Below are positions 1 to 5,130 of a DNA stretch of 5,393 bases, one piece after another. A program made the translations under genes and the position numbers. Source of the DNA: an uncultured Succinatimonas sp. (GTDB lineage: Bacteria > Pseudomonadota > Gammaproteobacteria > Enterobacterales > Succinivibrionaceae); contig CALBLB010000022.1 of the NCBI GenBank assembly GCA_937896115.1, positions 1 through 5,393 on the forward strand. Direction: 5' to 3'. Under the pieces are notes generated by a model. That model was not told where the DNA came from and did not search any database. It saw nothing but the letters and a program-made list of their open reading frames with translations. Each line of letters begins with the position of its first letter. The first letter of the stretch is position 1.

Positions 1-579
1 TCCGGATTTTTCCGGGTGAAACTGTACTCCCATGAAATGATCACGACAAAGAGCCGAGGTGAAGGTCGTACCGTAGGTGGTCTTGCCTATGGTACAGTCA
101 CCAAGTTCCATCGCGTAGCTGTGATCAAAATAGAAATAAGCTTCGTCGCGTATGCCTTCAAAAAGCGGATGATCGCGGTGATGCACGGTGTTCCAGCCCA
201 TATGCGGCAGACGCTGCCCGCAGGAGTCTAACTTTAAGACGCGCTCTTTGACCAAACCTAAGGTTTTAACCAGAGGTTCTTTTGAACCGTATTCGGTTTC
301 CTCAGAGGAGGATCCCAAAACCTGCATGCCAAGGCAGATCCCCAAAAGCGGGACGGAGGCGTTAGTGATGAAATCAAAAAGCCTGCGCTTTGCAATACCC
401 TGCATTACGGAGGCGGCGGCCCCGACCCCCGGGAAGATCAGGCGATCGCAAGTTGCAAGCTCTTGGACATTGCAACTTACTATGGGATCACAGTCCAATC
501 TTTTTAAAGCCTGGATCACCGAGTTCAAGTTGGCAGAGCCGGTATCGATGATGGCGGTTTTCGGCATGGCAACTGTCAT
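1..579 (-). CDS. hisH: Imidazole glycerol phosphate synthase glutaminase subunit HisH (3' end cut by window)
   Basis: This is the class I glutamine amidotransferase subunit that hydrolyses glutamine and passes ammonia to HisF, making IGP and AICAR in the cytoplasm. I translated it from the minus strand; 193 codons are open to the window edge. The visible motifs are PGVG at residues 50-53 (oxyanion region), GICLGMQ with the nucleophile Cys82, HMGWN at about 126-130, HSYAM at about 153-157, and FHPEKSG with the catalytic His188 and Glu190. The family is usually about 195-205 residues and ends soon after this last motif, so only about ten residues should be missing. The ATG at 579 is preferred over Met5 because a perfect AGGAGG lies 4 nt upstream of it; from Met5 the spacing would be 16 nt. 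It begins 8 bp after the hisB stop, and that AGGAGG overlaps the hisB TAG, which suggests translational coupling. The identity is secure. The C-terminus cannot be seen. Confidence 0.97.
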   Translation of the reverse strand, partial: MTVAMPKTAIIDTGSANLNSVIQALKRLDCDPIVSCNVQELATCDRLIFPGVGAAASVMQGIAKRRLFDFITNASVPLLGICLGMQVLGSSSEETEYGSKEPLVKTLGLVKERVLKLDSCGQRLPHMGWNTVHHRDHPLFEGIRDEAYFYFDHSYAMELGDCTIGKTTYGTTFTSALCRDHFMGVQFHPEKSG

Positions 580-583
580 AAAA

Positions 584-589
584 CCTCCT
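584..589 (-). promoter_or_regulatory. Shine-Dalgarno sequence of hisH overlapping the hisB stop
   Basis: The minus strand reads TAGGAGG, in which the first bases are the TAG stop of hisB (590-588) and AGGAGG is a perfect anti-16S match. It is followed by TTTT and the hisH ATG at 579. It decides the hisH start in favour of Met1. Ribosomes finishing hisB are released directly on the hisH initiation site, an arrangement typical of coupled genes. Confidence 0.8.
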
Positions 590-1691
590 AAAGCTTGCCT
601 TTTGACGAGGGCAGTTCATGACCGTGGCGGGCAAGAGCCTGTCTTAAAGCACGGCCGAAAGCTTTGAACAAAGCCTCTATCTGATGGTGACAATTGCCGG
701 AGCTTACTTTAAGGTGCAAGGTAAGTCCCATGGCTACGGCCAAAGATTCAAAAAAGTGCGGCACCATCTGCGCCGGCATCTGACCTGCATGATCGCGGGT
801 GAATTCTCCGTCAAAGGTAAATTCGCAATGCGGGCGTCCCGAAATATCCAAGGCCGCGGTTACGCCGTCGTCGTTTAATCGGTTTTGAAACACCTCAGCG
901 TAGACTTCGTCCATGGGCAGTACGAAACCGAAACGACCTATGCCGCGCTTGTCGCCCAAAGCCTTGAGTATGGCCTGCCCCAAGGCTATGCCGGTGTCTT
1001 CGATAGAATGATGCTCGTCGACTTCAAGATCGCCTTCTACCTTCGCTTCAATGGAGATCCCGCCGTGGGTTGCTATCTGATCGAGCATGTGATCAAAAAA
1101 GCCCATGCCGGTATCAAAACTGCTGTGTGAAGGATCGTCAAGATCGACTGCGATGCGGATCTGGGTCTCGCGCGTTACGCGCTCGACGACGGCGGTACGG
1201 TGAGCTCCGCAAATTTTTGCGGCTATCGCCTGCCAATTGAGATCATTGCGGTTATAGCGCAATGATCCTATTCCCATATTGGCGCCCATCTGCACGTCGC
1301 TGTCGCGATCGCCTATGAAATAGGAGTGCTCGCGATCCCAGTTCAGATCTTTAAGATAGGACATCACAAGCCCGAGTTCAGGTTTGCGGCATTGGCAGTG
1401 ATCTTCTTTAAAGTGAGGGCAGATCAGGATCTGCTCAAACTCCACTCCCTGACTTTCCAAGGTGTCGACTATGAGCCGGTGGGCAGGATTAAAGCTTTCA
1501 AGCGGGAAAGACGGAGTACCGAGTCCGTCTTGGTTGGAAACCATTACGAAGGTATAACCGCAGTCTTTTAATTGCAAAAGCGCCGGGATCACGTAAGGCT
1601 CGAAAACCACCTTGTCACAGGAGTCCACCTGCTCATCCTCAGGCTCTGCTACCAAGGTCCCGTCTCTGTCGATAAAGAGGTATTTTTTCAC
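588..1691 (-). CDS. hisB: Bifunctional histidinol-phosphatase / imidazoleglycerol-phosphate dehydratase HisB
   Basis: This 367-residue fusion enzyme catalyses the dehydration of IGP and the dephosphorylation of histidinol phosphate. The N-terminal HAD phosphatase domain (about 1-165) shows FIDRDGT with nucleophile Asp8 and Asp10, VSNQDGLGT (about 51-59), a zinc site of Cys91, His93, Cys99 and Cys101, Lys103, and GDRDSD with Asp128 and Asp132. The dehydratase domain (about 168-367) shows FFDHMLDQ (His201), HHSIED (His227, His228, Glu231), PMDE (259-262), HHQIEA (His335, His336, Glu339) and the terminal PSSKG. Compared with E. coli HisB as I remember it (355 aa), it has about 12 extra in-frame residues at 268-279, between MDE and ALDISGRP. 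The start is GTG (1691-1689), with an AGAGGA ribosome site 5 nt upstream that abuts the hisC stop; the gap is 9 bp. The fused form is characteristic of Gammaproteobacteria and a few other lineages. All catalytic and metal-ligand residues I can check are present, so both activities are expected. Confidence 0.98.
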   Translation of the reverse strand: MKKYLFIDRDGTLVAEPEDEQVDSCDKVVFEPYVIPALLQLKDCGYTFVMVSNQDGLGTPSFPLESFNPAHRLIVDTLESQGVEFEQILICPHFKEDHCQCRKPELGLVMSYLKDLNWDREHSYFIGDRDSDVQMGANMGIGSLRYNRNDLNWQAIAAKICGAHRTAVVERVTRETQIRIAVDLDDPSHSSFDTGMGFFDHMLDQIATHGGISIEAKVEGDLEVDEHHSIEDTGIALGQAILKALGDKRGIGRFGFVLPMDEVYAEVFQNRLNDDGVTAALDISGRPHCEFTFDGEFTRDHAGQMPAQMVPHFFESLAVAMGLTLHLKVSSGNCHHQIEALFKAFGRALRQALARHGHELPSSKGKL

Positions 1692-1700
1692 TTTTTCCTC

Positions 1701-2774
1701 TCACTTTTTGACAAAAGAGTCGATGACGCGCAAGGCTTCGTCGAGTTCTTCGTCGGAGCCTATGGAGATGCGTATGCAGTTTTTAAGCCCCGGTTTGTCT
1801 TCAAAAGAGCGCAGGATCACGCCGCGTTGAGCTTCGGCATTAAAGATTGCCGGACCGTCTTTAAAGCGTACCAACAGGAAATTTCCGTGGGACGGGAATA
1901 CCTTTTCAACCTGCTGCATATTCAAAAGCGCCGCTTCAACTACCGCACGGCGGTTTTGACATTCGGCCACGCGGGCTTTCATCATGTTGATGCCCATGGG
2001 GGTTAAAGCCTGAGCTGCGATCTGTGCCACCGGATCGGCAATGGGATAGGGATCGATAACCTTGAGCATGCACTTGATGGTTTCAGGATTTGCCAGGGTA
2101 AAGCCGCAACGTATGCCGGCCAAAGCAAAAGCCTTTGACAGGGTACGGGTGATTATCAAATTGTCATATTCATTGATAAGCGCAGTGTAATCGCTGCTTG
2201 AGGGGGCAAATTCTATATAAGCCTCGTCCACGACTATGAAAGTTTCGGGCATGGCCTCAAGCAGTTTTATCAGCTCGTCTTTTGAAAAGAGCAAACCCAA
2301 AGGGTTGGCCGGGCTGTCGATGAATATGGCTTTGACAAGATAAGGTGATTCTGCGGCAGCATCGATGATGCCGTCGGCGCTTAAGGTAAAGTCGTCGTGA
2401 CGTTTGGCTTCGACCACATGCACGCCGTTGGTTTCAGCGGCAACTTTGTACATACCGTAGGTAGGAGGGGCGATTAGAACGGCCTGATCGCGTTCGACGA
2501 AAGTTCTGATGATAAGACCTATGGCTTCATCGGATCCCCTTGAAACCAACACCTGATCTTTTTTAACTCCGGCAAAATCGGCAAAGGGCTCTACCACGTT
2601 ATCGGGCTGACACTCAGGATAACGATTTAAATTCAGTGAATTTAAAAGATAGGATTCGCTCTTTGGCGATTCGTTGGCATTTAAAAAAGTATGACCGTGA
2701 CCGCCGATGCGACGGGCTGATTGATAAGGAGTGAGGTTTTGTACGTGAACGCAGGCTTTGCTTTTTATATCCAT
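1701..2774 (-). CDS. hisC: Histidinol-phosphate aminotransferase HisC
   Basis: This PLP-dependent fold-type I aminotransferase converts imidazole acetol phosphate and glutamate to histidinol phosphate. At 357 residues it has the normal family length. It opens with the conserved NLTPYQSARR (about 13-22) and LNANESP (about 31-37). NRYPECQP follows at about 50-57, and then PPTYGMY (103-109). VDEAYIEF carries Asp183, which should pair with the PLP pyridine nitrogen. TRTLSKAFALAGIRCGF carries Lys214, the Schiff-base lysine, and Arg222, a phosphate ligand. CIRISIG carries Arg335, the substrate carboxylate anchor. One departure is SPANPLG at 154-160, where most HisC proteins have SPNNPTG; the cofactor-contacting Asn157 is kept. 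The start is ATG, but the ribosome site is weak (GGTG 6 nt upstream). Unlike the other genes it is separated from its upstream neighbour by 51 bp containing a terminator-like hairpin. Its stop (TGA, 1703-1701) abuts the hisB ribosome site. Confidence 0.98.
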   Translation of the reverse strand: MDIKSKACVHVQNLTPYQSARRIGGHGHTFLNANESPKSESYLLNSLNLNRYPECQPDNVVEPFADFAGVKKDQVLVSRGSDEAIGLIIRTFVERDQAVLIAPPTYGMYKVAAETNGVHVVEAKRHDDFTLSADGIIDAAAESPYLVKAIFIDSPANPLGLLFSKDELIKLLEAMPETFIVVDEAYIEFAPSSSDYTALINEYDNLIITRTLSKAFALAGIRCGFTLANPETIKCMLKVIDPYPIADPVAQIAAQALTPMGINMMKARVAECQNRRAVVEAALLNMQQVEKVFPSHGNFLLVRFKDGPAIFNAEAQRGVILRSFEDKPGLKNCIRISIGSDEELDEALRVIDSFVKK

Positions 2775-2784
2775 GGGAACACCG

Positions 2785-2817
2785 TAAAAAATAATAAGCT
2801 CCGGTTTTGACCGGAGC
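2785..2817 (-). terminator. Intrinsic terminator-like hairpin between hisD and hisC
   Basis: Read on the minus strand, arm GCTCCGGT (2817-2810), loop CAAA (2809-2806) and arm ACCGGAGC (2805-2798) form a perfect 8-bp GC-rich stem with a tetraloop. It is followed immediately by TTATTATTTTTT (2797-2786), so 10 of the 12 bases after the stem are T. This is a textbook rho-independent terminator oriented with the operon. It begins 8 nt after the hisD stop and ends about 10 bp before the hisC start. On the plus strand the stem is not followed by a T tract, so it is not bidirectional. Because hisC, hisB and hisH lie downstream in the same orientation, it probably acts as a partial terminator or expression step-down, or stabilises the 3' end of an hisGD transcript. 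The structure is seen directly; the effect is inferred. Confidence 0.8.
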
Positions 2818-2825
2818 AGGATTGA

Positions 2826-4106
2826 TCAGTCGTGAACGCGGATTGCAACCGCATTCTTGTGGGCATCAAGTCCCTCTGCAGCGGCGATGGTTTCGACCGT
2901 TTGGGCAATGGAATTCAATCCCTGAGCGGTAGCCCTTTGTACCGTGTAGCGACGGCGGTAGTCGGCAGTACCCAAGGCCGATTGGGTACGGGCATAGCCG
3001 TAGGTGGGCAGAGTGTGGTTGGTACCTGAGGCATAATCTCCCAAAGATTCGGGAGTATAGGCACCGACGAACACTGAGCCTACGTTACGAATAAGAGGAA
3101 TATAGTCCTCAGGATCGTCAACTTGCAAAATAAGGTGCTCAGGCGCGTAACGACAGGCTATTTCACAGGCCTGTTTCACATCGGCGGCCACGATTTCGCA
3201 AGAGTGTGACAGGGCTTTTTCGGCAATTTCCTTTCTTGGCAAAGCCTCAAGCTGTTTTTGAGTTTCCGCTTCGACTTTTTTGGCAAGCTCGGCACTTACG
3301 GTTACCAAAATAACCTGTGAATCGGGGCCGTGCTCTGCCTGTGAGAGCAGATCGGCTGCCACGTAAGCAGGATTTGCTCCGTTGTCGGCAATAACCAAAA
3401 CTTCAGAAGGACCTGCCGGCATCTCTATGGCAGCTCCGTTGGGATCGTTTGACACCAGGCGTTTGGCCATGGTGACGAACTGATTGCCGGGCCCGAAGAT
3501 TTTCAAAACCTTGGGAACGGACTCTGTGCCGTAGGCCATCGCGGCTATTGCCTGGGCGCCGCCTAAGTTGAAGATGCGTTTTACCCCGCCTTTCATGGCC
3601 GCATAAATGATGCCGTCGGCAATAGGGGGAGGGGAGCAGAGTATTACTTCAGGACAGCCTGCAATCTGTGCCGGGATCGACAGCATAAGCGCGGTCGACA
3701 CCAAAGGCGCACTGCCGCCAGGGACATAAAGACCTACCGAATCAATAGGGTGTTCGCAGGCTTCGCAGGTAATGCCGGGCCAGGTTTCGACTTTAACGTG
3801 CAAGGGCTCTTGTGCTGCGTGGAATTTATAGATATTGCCGTAGGCGGTATCTATGGCCTGCTTAAGCTCAGGCGACAGACGGGAAATGGCTGCCTGTTTT
3901 TCCTCTTCGCTAAGTTCTAAGGAGTCGCCTTCGTAGTGGTCAAGCTCTTTTGAAAACTGTTTTAAGGCAACATCGCCTTCTTTTCTGATGCGATCGATGA
4001 TGTTTTCGACTATGGCCTGTACCTTGGCTCCCGAGGATTGAGCAGGACGGGTCAACAGTTCTTCACGCTCTTTGTCCAAAAGAGAGTTCCAGACGCGAAT
4101 TTCCAC
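2826..4106 (-). CDS. hisD: Histidinol dehydrogenase HisD
   Basis: This zinc enzyme performs the last two steps, the NAD-dependent oxidation of L-histidinol through histidinal to L-histidine. The 426 residues compare with about 434 in E. coli. Visible motifs in order are VGLYVPGGSAPLVSTALM (about 124-141), NLGGAQAIAAMAYGT (about 180-194), IFGPGNQFVTMAK (about 203-215), EMPAGPSEVLVIAD (about 228-241) and LLSQAEHGPDSQ, with zinc ligands Gln256 and His259. RYAPEHL carries the catalytic Glu323 and His324, GDYASGTNH carries zinc ligand Asp357, and DAHKNAV carries zinc ligand His416. The start is GTG (4106-4104), supported by TAAGGA 8 nt upstream that overlaps the hisG TAA stop; the intergenic gap is 11 bp and coupling is likely. 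The catalytic set is complete and nothing suggests loss of function. Confidence 0.98.
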   Translation of the reverse strand: MEIRVWNSLLDKEREELLTRPAQSSGAKVQAIVENIIDRIRKEGDVALKQFSKELDHYEGDSLELSEEEKQAAISRLSPELKQAIDTAYGNIYKFHAAQEPLHVKVETWPGITCEACEHPIDSVGLYVPGGSAPLVSTALMLSIPAQIAGCPEVILCSPPPIADGIIYAAMKGGVKRIFNLGGAQAIAAMAYGTESVPKVLKIFGPGNQFVTMAKRLVSNDPNGAAIEMPAGPSEVLVIADNGANPAYVAADLLSQAEHGPDSQVILVTVSAELAKKVEAETQKQLEALPRKEIAEKALSHSCEIVAADVKQACEIACRYAPEHLILQVDDPEDYIPLIRNVGSVFVGAYTPESLGDYASGTNHTLPTYGYARTQSALGTADYRRRYTVQRATAQGLNSIAQTVETIAAAEGLDAHKNAVAIRVHD

Positions 4107-4117
4107 GATCTTTATCC

Positions 4118-5047
4118 TTAATCAAGCATCTTCTCTATAGGAACCACCAAAATGGAAGTGGCGCCTAACTGTTTTAATTTTTCCAAGGTCTCCCAGAAAA
4201 CTTTTTCGCGGGAAACTACGTGCATGGCAACGCGATCGGGATTACCGTCGAGGGCGATGATGGAAGGATTCTCAGCTCCCGGCAAAATGGCGCGGATCTG
4301 CTCTAATTTGTCTTTGGGAGCATTCATCATGATGTATTTGCTTTCAACTGCGGCCATGATCCCGTGGAAGCGCTGTACCAAAAGATCAAGCAGTTTCTGC
4401 TTTTCAGGATAAAGCGGCTGATCGCGGCAGATGAGCACAGCTTTTGAGGTATAGACAGTTTCAACCTCGCGCAGTCCGTTTGACTGCAAGGTGGCACCGG
4501 TACATACCAGATCGCAGATGGCATCGGCTAACCCTGCACGCGGGGCAACCTCAACCGAGCCGTTTAACAATACGGCTTTGTAATTTATGCCCTGTGACTT
4601 CAAAACTCTGCGCAGCAGGAAAGGGTAGGTGGTGGCGATCTTTTTGCCTTCGAGATCTTTTAAACCGTGCCATTCAAGCTCTTGAGGAATGGCAACGCTT
4701 AAGCGGCAGTCGCCGTAATTCATCACCATGATCTGCTGGTAGCCGGTATCAAGGCCGTCCACGCTGCGCTGCATGGCCGTTTCTTCAAGAACGTTCTGAC
4801 CTACTATGCCAAGATCAACTACGTGATCCATCACCAGTCCCGGGATATCGTCGTCTCTTACGCGCAGGATGTCGATGGGCAGGTTTTCAGCATGAGCCAG
4901 CAGATGATCGCGGCTTTCGTTAAATTTGATGCCGCTGGCTCTGAAGAGCTTTTCGGTTTCATCGGTAAGACGTCCGGATTTCTGGATGGCAATGCGCAGG
5001 CGTTTTTTCTCATCGCCTTTGTCGCAACATGCTGTGCAATTGGTCAT
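4118..5047 (-). CDS. hisG: ATP phosphoribosyltransferase HisG, long form
   Basis: This enzyme catalyses the committed step, condensing ATP with PRPP to phosphoribosyl-ATP, and is the usual point of feedback inhibition by histidine. At 309 residues it is the long form, with two catalytic subdomains followed by an ACT-like regulatory domain (about 235-309). It is therefore HisZ-independent. Visible motifs are IAIQKSGRL (about 19-27), PIDILRVRDDDIPGLV (about 57-72), LNGSVEVAPRAGLADAICDL (about 161-180) and the PRPP loop CTGATLQSNGL (182-192). The regulatory domain contains SKYIMMNAP and ends in VVPIEKMLD. The first ten or so residues are an extra segment compared with E. coli (299 aa) and contain Cys4, Cys7 and Cys8. 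No ATG, GTG or TTG codon lies in frame between the ATG at 5047 and the conserved core, so the extension is not an obvious start-site error. The ribosome site is weak (AGAGAAA). This is the first gene of the operon. Confidence 0.98.
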   Translation of the reverse strand: MTNCTACCDKGDEKKRLRIAIQKSGRLTDETEKLFRASGIKFNESRDHLLAHAENLPIDILRVRDDDIPGLVMDHVVDLGIVGQNVLEETAMQRSVDGLDTGYQQIMVMNYGDCRLSVAIPQELEWHGLKDLEGKKIATTYPFLLRRVLKSQGINYKAVLLNGSVEVAPRAGLADAICDLVCTGATLQSNGLREVETVYTSKAVLICRDQPLYPEKQKLLDLLVQRFHGIMAAVESKYIMMNAPKDKLEQIRAILPGAENPSIIALDGNPDRVAMHVVSREKVFWETLEKLKQLGATSILVVPIEKMLD

Positions 5048-5091
5048 GATTTTCTCTGAAATGTAGTTAAAAATTCGATGGTTCGGGGCAT
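5044..5091 (-). CDS. Possible 15-codon leader reading frame overlapping the hisG start
   Basis: Read on the minus strand, an ATG at 5091-5089 opens a frame encoding MPRTIEFLTTFQRKS. Its TGA stop overlaps the hisG start as ATGA. The start codon lies at the base of the 3' arm of the leader hairpin. There is no good ribosome-binding site, only a purine-rich AAAAGAAA just upstream. The peptide has no histidine, so it is not a classical his attenuator peptide. The exact 4-base overlap is the arrangement used for translational coupling, but a frame this short can occur by chance. It has no recognisable family. Confidence 0.25.
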   Translation of the reverse strand: MPRTIEFLTTFQRKS

Positions 5092-5115
5092 ATTTCTTTT
5101 AAAAAGAAGCCCCGA
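5083..5115 (-). promoter_or_regulatory. Hairpin at the predicted 5' end of the his transcript
   Basis: On the minus strand TCGGGGC (5115-5109) pairs perfectly with GCCCCGA (5089-5083). Inside it TTCTT (5108-5104) pairs with AAGAA (5098-5094), with the four bases ATAT bulged on the 3' side. With the candidate -10 at 5127-5122, transcription would start near 5115-5116, placing this stem at the extreme 5' end of the mRNA. Such a structure could protect the 5' end or act in regulation. It is not a convincing terminator, because the nearest T run starts about 9 nt after the stem. The pairing is seen directly; the role is inferred. Confidence 0.5.
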
Positions 5116-5121
5116 TTTAAA

Positions 5122-5130
5122 AATATAGCA
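5122..5130 (-). promoter_or_regulatory. Candidate extended -10 promoter for the his operon
   Basis: The minus strand reads TGCTATATT, matching the sigma-70 extended -10 consensus TGnTATAAT except for one base in the hexamer. No good TTGACA-like -35 lies 16-19 bp upstream; that stretch is C-rich (six C at 5140-5135). The extended TG would have to compensate. A start near 5115 gives a leader of about 68 nt before hisG. This is the best promoter candidate I see in the upstream region and it is placed sensibly, but it rests on one short match. Confidence 0.45.

Noticed and set aside
188..667. 159-codon plus-strand open frame
   Set aside because: It lies opposite hisH and the end of hisB, both with complete catalytic motifs, and its product is low in recognisable structure. 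It is a shadow frame.
746..754. AAGTGCGGC, resembling the Pasteurellaceae DNA uptake signal AAGTGCGGT
   Set aside because: It is one base off the core, occurs once, and falls in the HisB coding sequence. I did not notice other copies.
855..890. Frameshift or pseudogene in hisB at the unusual segment
   Set aside because: The segment is 36 bp, a multiple of three. The conserved motifs before and after are in the same frame and the C-terminus is normal, so an in-frame insertion is the better reading.
442..1312. Two GCGATCGC octamers (442-449 and 1305-1312), considered as an HIP1-like repeat
   Set aside because: Only two copies, both in coding sequence, and the proteins are clearly not cyanobacterial. 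General GATC richness explains them.
1572..2006. 144-codon plus-strand open frame
   Set aside because: It runs opposite the hisB start and the hisC end, has no family features, and would cover a well-supported gene junction.
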